In this document: positions 43,344 to 55,151 of the stretch, in pieces
How positions within the stretch are numbered: the first letter of the stretch is position 1
How the letters are laid out: every line of letters starts with the position of its first letter
Assembly: GCF_963855985.1 (NCBI RefSeq)
Contig: NC_087118.1
Coordinates: 4,216,001-4,280,000, forward strand
Reading direction: 5' to 3'
DNA from: Ostrinia nubilalis
Taxonomy: Eukaryota; Arthropoda; Insecta; Lepidoptera; Crambidae
Length of the DNA stretch: 64,000 nucleotides
Notes under the pieces: model-generated
Seen by the model: the letters and a program-made list of their open reading frames with translations, nothing else
What the model was told of the DNA's origin: nothing
Databases searched by the model: none
Program-made: the position numbers and the translations under genes

Positions 43344-45076
43344 TTATTGATTTTGTTTAAAATTGTACGAAATATGGACATAGATTGTTATTCTACATTT
43401 AAAAAAAATTTTTTTTGAACGATTGGCTTTCCTCTTATGGTCAGTAGTGTCAGTATCCCTCTGGAGGCTCCAACAGTAATCTGCAAGCATCGCTGGCTCC
43501 CATCTACCTTGGTAACGCTTCTCATACTCTGCTATTTCTTGATGAAATCTTTCTCCGTGTTCATCACTTACTGAACCCATGTTATCCGGAAAGAAACTTA
43601 AATGGGAGTGAAAGAAATGAATTTTCAATGACATATTGCATCCTAGTTTGTGATACGCATCCAGCATCCTGTTAATTTTTTCATGAAAATCTGGTGATTT
43701 GTGATTGCCGAGGAAATTTCTTGTAACGTCGACAAAAGCCACCCATGCATTTTTTTCAGTAGGATTAAGGCTCGATAAAAAATCAGGATCATTGATTAAT
43801 TTTTTTATGTCAGAACCGATGAAAATTCCTTCTTTAATTTTCGCTTCACTTAGTGTAGGAAATTTTGTTTTAAGAAACAAAAATCCAGGTTTGTCTTTGG
43901 GAAGTGCTTTTACAAAATTCTTTATCAAACCAAGTTTGATGTGTAACGGCGGTAAAATGATTTTCTCAGATGGTACTAATGGTTCGTTTTTTACATTTTT
44001 CTGACCAATCACTAAACCAGATCTTAAAGGCCAATTTTGTTTAATGAAGTGTTCTGAACGCGCTCTACTATCCCATTCACAGAGAAAACAACAATATTTT
44101 GTATAGCCAGTTTGCAACCCTAAAATTAAAGCCACTACCTTTAAATCTGCACATACATGCCATTTGTGTTCTACGTAATTGATCTTTTCCAGAATTTGTT
44201 TTAAAATATCGTAAGTTTCTTTTAAGTGAGCGCCGTACGCTACAGGCAAATATGGAAGTATATTACCATTATGGAGTAAAACTGCCTTTAAACTTCGCTT
44301 TGATCCGTCAATAAACAATCTCCACTCTTCTGATATAATTGTTTGTGACCTAATGCTGACATTAATCCATCAATATTTTTGCAAAACACTAATTCATTTT
44401 CTTTTGAATAAAAGGTAGCTAAAGAAATGTGACGTTTTCGATATGTTGTAATCTTAACTCCAGTTTGCAATAGATTCCATTGTTTTAATCTCGAGCCTAA
44501 TATTTCAGATTTTTCTTTGCTCAAATTTAAATCTCTGACAAGGTCATTTAGTTCTGATTGGTTAATCAAATGTGGTTCTGTACTTTTTTCATCTAAAAAT
44601 ACCTCTCCACTATTAGAAGGGCCGGCTTCGTCGTCTTCTTCCATTAAACTCGATAAACTCGATGAACTAGAAAATCTTTTCGGTACTGGAATATCTGGAG
44701 AATGTGGTAGCGGCATTGACACTGATGACACATTAGCATACTTCACCGAATGTTTTGATTTTTTTGAAAAACCTTTCAAAGTTGTTAAACAGAAGTAACA
44801 GTCGTCTACGTGATTTTTGGGTTCACGCCACTGCATTGGTATACCAAAAGGCATCTGTTTAATATTACCCTTGTGCCAACCCGTCAAATATTTGTAGCAT
44901 TTTAAACAACATATGTTAGGCACCCACGATTTGTCTTTATTTTTAATGGCAATTTTAAAATAAGCTTCATAACACGTCTCAAACAGAGGCGAAATTGGCT
45001 TTTTTTCACTTTTAGGAGTAAATTGACCACAAACATAACAAAATAAGTCAGGAGAATTAACACAAACACGCGGCAT
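43344..45076 (-). pseudogene. Multicopy arthropod protein family with zinc-finger start and DDE-like core, frameshifted
   Basis: Two overlapping minus-strand frames together encode one protein. The first (45076 to about 44335) has C-x2-C pairs (CYVCGQ, CCLKC, CYFC), a Ser/acidic linker and a conserved RLKQWNLL block. The second (about 44318-43344) has FIDGSKRSLKAVLLHNGN, CADLKVVALILGLQTGYTK, CCFLCEWDSRA, CNMSLKIHFFHSHL and SDEHGERFHQ. One indel near 44335 separates them. I recall this as an uncharacterised family present in many copies in arthropods. The spacing of FID, CAD and DEHGE is suggestive of a DDE transposase, which is inference. No element ends were found around it. Confidence 0.75.
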
Positions 45077-45307
45077 TTTGTAGATTTATGAGTAATTTAA
45101 ATGTTCTGATGACTTTTGTACACATCAATGATAAAATTTTATAACTACCCTCAACCAAATGTTGCGGAACGTAAATAAAGTAAGATTTCTATTATTTATG
45201 TTTTGGGACGTGATACAAAGTTATGAATTTGTTTTCTGTTGTTTACTAAGTATACCTAATACGAATCATCACTCGGGGTATCAGTGATTTTTTTGGTGTT
45301 GCATAGT

Positions 45308-45397
45308 GTTATCGTTGACGCTTTTAGCAAATGGGTAGAATGTTATGACGTATCCTCAGTAGTAAATGAATTGGGAACTCTAGCACAAGCAAAACAG
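45308..45397 (+). pseudogene. Gypsy-type integrase scrap
   Basis: About 30 codons (VIVDAFSKWVECYDVSSVV) match the first core block of Ty3/gypsy integrases. The frame then runs into the hairpin at 45375. Upstream and downstream parts of the gene are absent. Confidence 0.7.
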
Positions 45398-45480
45398 TGT
45401 TCAATCCGAACGCTCGCCGCAGGCTCGCTTCGTCGCTTCGCTCCGTCGGATTGAACCCTGTTTTGCTTGTGCTAGAGTTC
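45375..45480. repeat. Near-perfect hairpin, 35-bp arms
   Basis: The arms at 45375-45409 and 45446-45480 are inverted copies with one mismatch, around a 36-nt CG-rich loop full of CGCT and CTTCG words. The left arm is continuous with gypsy integrase codons. Confidence 0.88.
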
Positions 45481-45828
45481 ACAATTCAGAATAAAGGACT
45501 CACCTGGTATCCAAGTGTCGAGCGCCGGTATAAGCTAACGCATGCCGATCACCACCAACACCATTAAATAAAACCACACGCAACCACACACACACCACAA
45601 CAAAAGTCATATCATAATAATATTAAACATCAAGTAAGTTTCGTCACGTTTGCACATTGAAACAGCATGAGTACTTTACACATTGCTTCAAATTACTTTG
45701 TGATAGAATTTCCACATGTCTGTAGTATAATTTAAACTTTGGCACGTAGAATCATCAGTTTACTGACATCCTCGAAAGAATGCGGTCAAGCTTAAGGAAC
45801 AGAAATGAAATTTCTGAAACAAAATACC
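45481..45828. other. Unassigned, perhaps Polinton upstream DNA
   Basis: No clear gene. The last bases before 45829 join in frame to the Polinton ATPase at 55594 when the LTR element is removed with one TACC, so the right edge of this stretch belongs to the Polinton. The frame upstream soon meets stops. The stretch 45077-45300 also shows nothing. Confidence 0.45.
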
Positions 45829-45981
45829 TGTCGTAGAATATTGATTGTCATGTAATTACTTAGTAATCATTTTAATAAAACCAAATAATAATAACAACAT
45901 TAATTTTAAATGTAATAAATTATAATTTGATTTATTGTAAATGTCTAGTTATGTTATAAAATAGTTTGCAGTAAGTAAAAG

Positions 45982-46653
45982 CAGGCCTGGCTCACTCCGC
46001 GCGGTACATCCGATAATTACCTACAGCGAAACGCCCCGCCGGCGGGTATTATATCAGTCGAGTGTCACACGCGCGCCCGTCAGGACGCTGGCGTGCGTTG
46101 TAGTATGTACCTAATTCTATGATCGAAGTATTATTTAAAAATGGACATAAAGAGAAATAAATATTGTGCGGGGTTCGGGTGTTTAAATTCGAAAAGAAAT
46201 CTACACCGGATTTATCTTTTTTTTCGCTTCCCAAAGATGCTGAAAGGTATGTTGGCCATGTAGGTAATCAATAATTCTTAGGATAGTATAGGAACCTAAC
46301 CTACCATGACTACTGCCCAGAATGCGTTCGTTCGTTTCAGCCAAATGACGTCCACTGCTGGACAAAGGCCTCTCCCAAGGTTTTCCATAATGAATGCGTA
46401 CTTACCTACATACGTACCTCATTACATATACATAAGTAGATTAATTAATTTTTCACTAGACAGCAACCCTAACAACATAAGAAGAGTTCAGAGGCACGCG
46501 ATAGAAAGAGACAAAACTTGTAGGTGAATAAAATTGTAGGTACGTAGTGCTGTGCGAGCTGAATTCCACTGTATCGCGTCGTAGCAAGACTCGCATTTAT
46601 TTAAATCGTCTTGCGGAGTAATCCTTCTGTACCTGTACTATTCCTTATTCTGT
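45982..46653 (+). mobile_element. hAT-like insert with a THAP-domain exon
   Basis: It lies between AGTAAAAG and GGTAAAAG (7 of 8 matching), as expected for an old 8-bp duplication, and starts CAGGCCTGGCTCAC, similar to many hAT ends. The right end does not mirror it clearly. A LINE-type word (GTCCACTGCTGGACAAAGGCC) lies inside near 46349. Confidence 0.65.
46141..46250 (+). pseudogene. THAP zinc-finger fragment
   Basis: ATG 46141 encodes KYCAGFGCLNSKRN and, after a one-base shift near 46198, DLSFFSLPKDAER. This is the start of a THAP DNA-binding domain (C-x4-C pattern, then FFxLPKD), followed by a splice-donor-like AGGTATGT. It is the first exon of a transposase or a captured gene; nothing further is visible. 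Confidence 0.7.
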
Positions 46654-46979
46654 GGTAAAAGGAATTGTATTGACCGTACCGAGACAGGTCGGGCGCTACC
46701 TGCTAGCCGGTTTGGGTGGGGATGGCTGTATAAAAGAACGAGCACGACCGTAGTCGTGGCATTCTGGCCTTACTCGCCGCTCGGTATTGTTGTCTCGGTC
46801 CTGTGTGCGAGACTGCTCGAATATTATTATTGTTATTATTGTATTCTTACCGAAATACAACAATCTATAGTGTAAAAACTATACATCGTTTTATTTAACT
46901 TCCTGGTGAAACATAATGTCCTGCCCCTTCTGACCGTTCTCCGACATCAGAAGCGGGATAAAGAAGGCCAGCCCACTTC

Positions 46980-49900
46980 AATTTTTTAGGGTTCCGTACC
47001 TCAAAAGGAAAAAACGGAACCCTTATAGGATCACTTTGTTGTCCGTCCTTCCGTCTGTCAAGACCCTTTATCTCAAGAACGCGTGAACGTATCAAGCTGA
47101 AATTCACATGAAATACTCAGGTCTATTGTCCCTTTAAGCTGTGAAAATATCAAACTTCTAAGCCAAGCCAATCAAAAGATACAGCCGATTATGTCGATAT
47201 TTTCAACAAATTTTCGACACTCGCAAAGGAATCAAAACCTACAGGATACTTCCCGTAAACTCAGAATCTTGAAATTTGGCATAAAGCATTGTCATATAAT
47301 GCAAATATAGGAAAAATTGCGAAAATTACATTTTTTTAGTTATACAGGGTGTTGATTTCAATCCTCGCCATATTTATTTAGGTGATCTATTATGACTTAT
47401 TTAAACGCATTATCCACCAAAAAAAAAATTACAAACTAAAGTAGAATTTTTAGCGAATATTTTCCGTGCGACATCAACTGTACTGTGGCTCGTAATACTG
47501 CAATACGTTTCAACTGCGGCACCCATCGAGCTACGCGGATCGCTCGCTTATCATGTCTGATAGTCTACTGAAGGAAGCCACGTAAAATAGGTAGTGTAAA
47601 TAGGTATTTTTGTTTGACTAACTAAAGTTAAAGTTCGTTTTAAATTAGTTTGCTGTTTCCTATGTGTGTGTGTGTGTATTGGAGCGTACCTACGCGCTTT
47701 CCGCCACTACCTACCGCAATCGCGGGAGTATTTTGTACACAAAATTACCAGATTATTTACTCCCTACATTAAAAAAAACACATTCCTTTAAGTTTAGAAC
47801 TAGGTACCTACTCACCGATGCGACTTCAGATGCGTTTCCACGTGCCCTCCCGTAACAGTAAACCATGTTTACGTACTCACGAGCACTGTACGTATGGTTT
47901 GGCATCTTCCTAACACTCACTCACTATTATTACACTCACTATCACACTTTCACACACTAAATACTCAAAACCGCACGAGAAAACAATCAAAAATCGCAAA
48001 TTTGCAATTAGAAAAGTGCATTCGATGAAATACGTCCATCGAATGTCGTCGTGAATCGGTAGTTATCGTTATTCTTCATTTTCAACTACTTTACGTAATT
48101 TTTAACATCAGAAAAGTTTAATTTCGTCAGTTTAGTACAGGAAGTCTATCAACGAATGAGAATGTAAAAGCGGCGGGAAAAATACTTTGTTTAATCTTTG
48201 TGAACTAAAGATTCGTCCTATCATTAATGCTCTTAAAGCAAGCTTTCAAAACACTCAAATGCAAATGATTTGTAGATCTTTAATTACTAATCGTTATTAT
48301 TAAAACGATACGAATATCAATAAATTTTGGTAGTTATTTCGTGTAATGAAATTACATTCATTCATTTAAAATAATCCCGAACATGATGATGAATTATTTT
48401 ATGTAAGTTATGAAGAATAGAAGTCTAACCTGAACCTAACTAACATTCGTTCAGGGTATTTAAATTAAACGCCGATAGAAATGAAATTACGTTATTACGG
48501 TAGTAGGAAGTAATAAGTACTAGAAAACCTTAGATTAATAAACAGTTATCAAGCAGAGAGGAAGAGAAAAGTTGAAGTTACAAGGCAAGAAATAAGAAAA
48601 TAGCGATTGAGTACTAGGTATTCTAAATACGAGCTAGATTTCGCGGAGCGTGCGCGCGGCCTCTCTGCGTGGAAAGCAAAATCGGACTGATGAACAGAGA
48701 AAATCGATGATCCACGATTGAGCGCCGGCCGCCCGATGACGCCCGAAACACGAAGATGGGGAAGTACCTATTCCGTGCGAGCCCGATATCCGTGCCGCGC
48801 GCGAGGCGGTGGTATTATTGTATTCAATTACAAGTCACCGCTCCAAATGAAAGATATGAAATTTTCTTTTAAGATATGAAATTTTGTTTAGGTACTGAAA
48901 TCAATCGAGTTTAAAAACAAAATCTTGTCTTATCTCCTATCGAAAGTGAAGGAACAAGAGTTTGCCAGTGTGTTATTTCTAGGTGTTCAGTTTGCGGTAT
49001 TAAGTAAGTTAAGTTTTATTTTAATAATTACTATCGTAAAGACGTAAAAGTTATTAAGGTAGAGAGCTGGAAATGTAAGGAATAACGAACCTGTATGAAA
49101 GAGCATTATTGTCATCTGTTTACAGTACTTTTGAATGATAAGTAGGTACAAGCTTATCACACACATAAAAGCATGGTTTAATTAAAAAATAATAATAATG
49201 TAGGTTCTGTAAAAAAAATTATTTTGCGGAAGGAAGCAAATTCGTGTAAAAGGTTTTTTTATTAATTAAAGAGTACTTAATTAATTAGTTTTTAGAACAA
49301 CAAATAAACTCGTAACATGATAAGGTGTAAGTAACTAATTTACTCATTACATTTTTAGGGTAGATTTGGATTAAGCTCTGTCCAGTAGTCGTCTTTGAAC
49401 TCACAGCTGATTGTGGCTGATAGTTGACTGACTCATGGGCGAGCGCGGGTAGTGGGGCGTGGGACGGGGGGCGCACCGCTTGCCCGGGTCACCGGGTGAG
49501 CCGTTTGCGTTGGGGGACTATTCTGCACTGTAGTGGTCGATTATGGAAATCGTAGATATTTAAAAAATAATAATAAAAAATTTGGAAGTCAGTTTTTTTG
49601 CTGATTCGTGATCAGAATAAGCTACTTAATCTACTCCCTAAATATGGCGGGTATTGAAATCAACACCCTGTATAATATAATAAAAATATTTTAATAAAAT
49701 GAAACTTACTACCTTATTTCTCACGAACGAATAAAGGTATCAAATTGAAATTTATACCAAATACCTAGATCTATTGTCCCTTTAAGAAGTAAAAAAATCA
49801 AACTTCTAAGTTAACGCGATCAAAAGATACAGCAGTTTATACCGACACCTTAGACGAATTTCCGTCACACGCTAGGGAATCAAAACCTACAAGGTACTTC

Positions 49901-50960
49901 CTGTGAACTCAGAATCTTGAAATTCGGCACGAAGCAACGTTATATAGTACAGATAAAGGAAAAATTGCGAAAATGATAAATTTGAAGTTATATAAAATTT
50001 AAAATATTATTTTTGCTTACATGACATAAAATATTTTTTTAATAATTATAAACTTACTACCTACCCTTTTTCACATGAACGCGTAGAGATATTAAAGTTG
50101 AAATTCATATCAAACACTTCTTAAATCTAATTGCCTCTAAACTGTGAGAAATTCTAAATCAACGCAAAAATTCAAAACGCTGAGGTAGGTACCTACCTAT
50201 AATGCAAATATAGGAAAAATAAATAAATAAAAAATAATCATACCGCATATTTTTTTTTTATAAAACTCCGGACTTGACGTAATTTTGGTTTAAGTGAAAT
50301 GAATGGTGTCCATTGGCATAGCTACAGGTTTTACCTTAGAATACTTGTTTTATATTTGTAGATAGTTACCCTGCCTAAAAAAAAACCCTAGCTACGCCAA
50401 AGCTAGCGTTATTTGATAAGGATCAGATATAAACACAAAATAATCTTGCGTGCATACCAATGTTATTTATACCATTTTGCAAGGGGAAAGGGATTTGTGG
50501 TTAGCCCTGACTACTTAAGGACAGGAAAAAATCAAATGATACCGCGAGCTAACTACGAACAGCGCCATCTATTGACAACCGTGCGAACTACGTAGTGTCG
50601 TTGCTCGGTGATAGGTGTTCATTGCTGATTGCAGCTCATTGTTACAATACTTTTTATTAAAATCGGATTTTATTCCGGAGGTTTTACAATTTCTTACTAC
50701 TTTCGCAAATCATTACAAATGAAGAAAGGAATTTACGGTGTGGTACCCTCAATGTACAATTAGATTTCGAGCGATACCACTTTTGGGCATTCTCCTTTTA
50801 AGTAGTTACTTTCCCCATTGTAATGTTATGAATTTCATTTTGCAATAAAAATACCATAGTTATGACTCGATTGTCGTAATGAACGAACTTTGTAAACCTT
50901 GCAGGTTTGTACGGAACCCTCGGTGCGCGAGTCCGACTCGCACTTGGCCGGTTTTTTTTT
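46980..50960. mobile_element. GGGTTCCG-ended lepidopteran repeat, expanded
   Basis: The left end has AGGGTTCCGTACCTCAAAAGG and the right end (about 50915-50955) CGGAACCCTCGGTGCGCGAG and CTTGGCCGG before a T run. I know this end pair from abundant lepidopteran repeats. Units of about 300-340 bp around CTATTGTCCCTTTAAG and GAATCAAAACCTACA are present about three times (47050-47320, 49730-49960, weaker near 50080). Element E4 interrupts it. No coding. Confidence 0.65.
47345..49670. mobile_element. 2.3-kb TIR element E4 (CAGGGTGTTGATTTCAAT ends, TA target)
   Basis: Inverted ends share CAGGGTGTTGATTTCAAT and then CGCCATATTTA (about 40 bp). TATA stands at both flanks, as for E1-E3. The interior is AT-rich with no transposase. 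Confidence 0.85.
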
Positions 50961-52739
50961 TTCTCCTTTCTGCCGTACAGGCAAAACTCAAGGAACATTA
51001 TGGCCATGTTTTTAAAATATTTCTAACAACCCTCACGTCAATGTTACTCCGCTAAGTCATTTACCGGCTGTTCTGGAGCCCTTCAAACACCGAAATGCAG
51101 AACTAGAAGGCCCGTGTTATTATTTTTTTTCAATTGACTATCACCATGTTCGAAATCACAGGGATAATTACATTATTTTGAAATCTATAGTCACAGGGAT
51201 GGCTTTCAGAGTTGTGGCACTTGCATACCTACTATTCATGATGCTTTCTTTATATTTGACTAAAATGCACTTGTACTTTTTGGCTTTTATCTTTTATTTT
51301 CGTTATAGTAGGTTTTATAAGACAAGGTAGTTTTCAGTTGATGAATATTCATGTTTTACCATAATTATGGTTAAAGGTAGTAGTTTGCAAATAAGTATTA
51401 CATCCAATCATAAGTGATAATTTAATCTTAACTCAAAACAATTTTTAGTTTGGCTCAGTGGTACAAATAGTATAAAAAAAAGTGCGCCATTATGAACATG
51501 CAATAAATTACGTCACGTGCATTGAGTGAAAAATGTTATTGTAAACTATTTGAACCTATCACGGTTCACCACTGATCTGAATATTATCGTGACGGATGTA
51601 AATAGACTGAAACTATTAGAATCGCTTAAATAGACTTCCTGAATTCATTATCGGTTTACCTTGTAGTAGGTACTCGTGTAATAGAATACGGGCGGTAGGC
51701 TTAAAATAAGATTTTATCTCGGGAAAGTAGCAGCTTTGCCACTTTACACTTGCTTACCTATTCATGATCAATTGAGAAGAATGCCATAGGGTTTTGTACC
51801 AGTCTAAAGTTGAAGTCGAGGTACATGCTGTTCACAGTAGCGGTGATGATGATTTTTCTGTAATGGGAACTCGAATTTGCTTTTGAACCGTAAATCGTAG
51901 TGTGTAGTCGATGGGTGATGCACACAGTGTTGTGATATCTAGTACTTAATGGTACAGTTTCAGTAATGGTGATTAGTGTGGGAAATGGAGATACTCGAGT
52001 GTCCTACGAATTTATTAGTGACTAATATTATTGAAGTGTTACGTCATAGCCCTGGCTCCTTCTATGTTCTTAAATGTTAAGTGTCGATTTTAGAAAATAC
52101 TACATTATTTAATATCCCATCTCGTTAACTGCAAGCAGTTTTCTCAATTGTTAGGTCGGATCCGGAATATCGTAGCCGTATCCTATTAGAAACCGGTATC
52201 TGTTCTGAGTAGTCCCTGGGAATCAGGTAGTGCGATAGTTCTGGGTGGTGCAGTAGGATTTGGCCGTGTGTAGCTAAGAGTATGAAGTCATTGGTTGACT
52301 TAGGCTCCCGAGGTAGGGTATCAAAATGTGGACCGCAATTGTGATACCTGGGACTCATTCGATTTTTAAAGTAATTTTTGGTAATGATGATGTACCACAT
52401 GGCCTTAGTGACTTCAATGTAGCAATTATTAGGAATTGTGAATAGTAATGATTGGATTTCTAAAAGCTAGGTAGTTTCTAATAGATAGCTATGGTTACTA
52501 GTTAGTATCACTAGACATCTACTTGGATGGCTTTTATTTTAAAGAGTGGATAGAGTATAGGAAACTAGTTGTAGAAAGAGTATCTAGTAGTACTGAAAGT
52601 TAAGTTTCCTCATTTCTAAAAGCACATAAGTTGCTTAAAATAGAGGACCGTGTCATTTGTTTTTTTCTTTTTTTTTTCAACTTGGCTACCGCACATTCTA
52701 TGATGGCATAGCATTTACCAGCTACTTTCGATTTGCTTC
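50961..52739. other. No recognised gene
   Basis: AT-rich sequence with short frames only. It lies between the GGGTTCCG repeat and a LINE fragment, inside the LTR element. Confidence 0.5.
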
Positions 52740-53560
52740 GTGACACCAAATTACAAAATGTAGTCTTGGGAATCACTTTAGACTCTAAACTTCAGTAGGG
52801 TCCTCATATTGAAACCTTGTCAGCGAGGCTCAGTTCAGCTGCTTTTGCAGTAAGAAAGATAAGGCAATTAAGTGACATTGAAAAGGCAAGGCTAGTTTAT
52901 TTGTCATACGGCATATTGTTGTGGGGCTCAGCTGCGGACATTGAAACTGTGTTTGTTCTGCAGAAGAGAGCAGTGCGGGCCATTTATAACCTTGGACCCC
53001 GATTTTCCTTGAGAGAATTCTTTAAGGAGATTAATATACTGACAGTAGCTTCACAGTTCATTTATGAAAACCTTTTATATGTTCGCAAAAATATAGAGCA
53101 ATTTACTAGAAAGAGTAATTTACACAAGTTCAATACAAGAAACAAAAATAAACTTGCCGTTCCAAATTTCAGACTGCACAAGATTGGTAATTCATTTATG
53201 GGGAAATGTATTAAACTTTTCAATAAATTACCACAAACTGTTGTAGAATTGCCCATTCATAAATTTAAAGCACATATCAAAAGCACCTTAATGAAATAGG
53301 GCTACTATAAACTTGATGATTATATAAAAGATAAAAATGTTTGGAATGTTTAACTACCTAGCTCGCATCAATACTTATGACTATAATTAATTTGTATATT
53401 TTAAAGACTGTAAAACCTTGAAAAGGAGGCTGACAATAGTGACTGAGTTTCTTGCGCTGCTTCTTCTCAGCACTGGCCCATTTATTGTCCCGAAGCAGTG
53501 GTAGGGTTAATTTGCAAAAATAAATGAATTTAGTACCGACCGAGTAGTAAATACCGAGTA
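52740..53560 (+). pseudogene. LINE D 3' fragment (ORF2 C-terminus and 3' UTR)
   Basis: It encodes LGITLDSKLQ, a TAG at about 52797, SSAAFAVRKIRQLSD, YGILLWGSAADIETVF, QKRAVRAIYNLGP and a C-terminus to KSTLMK. The 3' UTR has TTCTTGCGCTGCTTCTTCTC and TGGCCCATTTATTGTCC, also found inverted at 58630-58720, so this is the same LINE family as the one at 58570-63290. A small deletion removes residues before YGILLWG. The RT core is absent (5' truncated). Confidence 0.85.
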
Positions 53561-54069
53561 TCACATAGTAAAATAATAAATAAAATCATTTATTTGCAGG
53601 AACATGCTTACAGATTGGTGTTAATTTAGTTTCCAGCATATTCTGTCGCATGCGACGTGCAAAAGTTCTTGTTCTTATAGTTTTATTTTTTTATTTAATT
53701 TTTCTTTATTCAGAAAACCACAGCTCTTATACATAACAGCAGCATAATAATAATACAAAAGTTATGTTAATTATTATTGCTACATTTAGTTTTAGACTCA
53801 AATTAATTGTAAATGTCAAATTAAGTTTCATTACCGATGTCACATCATTCTATTATTTAAAAAGTCATTCACTGTATAATACATTTTAATTAACAAAAAG
53901 TAAAAAAACTGTACTTTTAAAATTTGTATACAATGTAATAGTCTCATACGTTGGTAATTTAATTCAAATGTAATAAAGCACAGTTATAGAGCTTTCCGGG
54001 CAATACCTTTAAAACCTAGTCTGAAAATACCTTATCACGTCAAACTGATGTTGATTATTGCTGAAGTCT
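53561..54069. other. No recognised gene
   Basis: AT-rich DNA between the LINE D fragment and the minisatellite. Nothing supportable. Confidence 0.5.
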
Positions 54070-54750
54070 CACCTGCTCTATTGGGTGACGATCTGGGCTA
54101 GCATGGGAGAGCTGTGAGGGTCTTATCTACCATTGTGGATAATGATCCCGCACAATGTATTTTGTTAGTGGAATAAGTGACTTATGACTTATACAAGACT
54201 CATGACTTGCGACTATGACTGGTAGAGCTGTGGGGGTCTTATCTACCATTGTGGATAATGATTACCACACGACACACGACTTGCGTATGACTTATGACTG
54301 TGACTGGCTCCTGTGTGGAGATGACTTATGACTATGATTAGGCTCCTGTGTGGAGCGCTCCTGTGTGGAGCGGGGCCCCTGTGTGGGGCGGGGCTCCTGT
54401 GTGGGGTGCTCCTGTGTGGAGGTGACTTATGACTATGATTAGGCTCCTGTGTGGAGCGCTCCTGTGTGGAGCGGGGCCCCTGTGTGGGGAGGGGCTCCTG
54501 TGTGGGGCGCTCCTGTGTGGAGGTGACTTATGACTATGATTAGGCTCCTGTGTGGAGCGGGGCTCCTGTGTGGGGCGGGGCTCCAGTGTGGGGCGCTCCT
54601 GTGTGGAGGTGACTTATGACTGTGACTGGCTCCTGTGTGGAGGTGACTTATGACTGCAACTGGCTCCTGTGTGGAGATGACTTATGACTATGACGGGCTC
54701 CCGTGTGGAGCGGAGCTCCTATGTGGAGCGGAGGCTGCCTTTGGTGGCGG
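54070..54750 (+). repeat. Minisatellite with GCTCCTGTGTGGAGCG-type units
   Basis: Many copies of a 15-17-bp word like CTCCTGTGTGGAGCG are arranged in higher-order blocks ending in GTGACTTATGACTATGATTAG (for example 54322, 54422, 54525, 54608). The left part repeats GAGCTGTG(A/G)GGGTCTTATC twice. Confidence 0.92.
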
Positions 54751-54879
54751 TGGCTGCCTCGGGTAACACCGGCTTGGGCAACCTGCGCTAGGTATTCGGT
54801 GGCTTGTGTCAATTTTGTGTATAGAAGATATAAAATACAATTTTAGTTTTATTGAAGAATTTCCTTTGTGTTGATCATT

Positions 54880-55045
54880 TATAAGATCTTCGAGTAGTAT
54901 GAAATCTTTGAGTAGTATGAACCATTTGATTAGTATGAACCATTTGAGTAGTATGAACCCTTTGAGTAGTATGTACCCTTTGAGTAGTATGAACCCTTTG
55001 AGTAAGTAGTATAAAAACTATGAGTAGAAAGTACCCTCATTTTTT
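54880..55045 (+). repeat. 18-bp minisatellite (TTTGAGTAGTATGAACCC)
   Basis: About eight tandem copies with small changes, 100 bp upstream of the right LTR. Confidence 0.92.
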
Positions 55046-55151
55046 GAAGTCAGGTTTGGCCGAGCAATATAATCCATAAATTTTATCTCATTTGCAGATG
55101 ATTCTCAAGAGTACTCATCACCCGAGGACGTGTGAAGCGTCAGGAAGGCCG

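Larger units (their letters stand above)
45829..46946 (+). repeat. Left LTR, split by a hAT-like insert
   Basis: LTR parts at 45829-45981 and 46662-46946 add to 438 bp, the same length as the right LTR. A promoter-like TGTATAAAAGAACGAG lies near 46728. A single T/C difference was noticed (CTTACTCGCC here, CTTACCCGCC in the right copy). Confidence 0.88.

Noticed and set aside
52817..53299. Independent host gene of 160 codons
   Set aside because: It matches the C-terminus of a LINE ORF2, and its 3' UTR is shared with LINE D.
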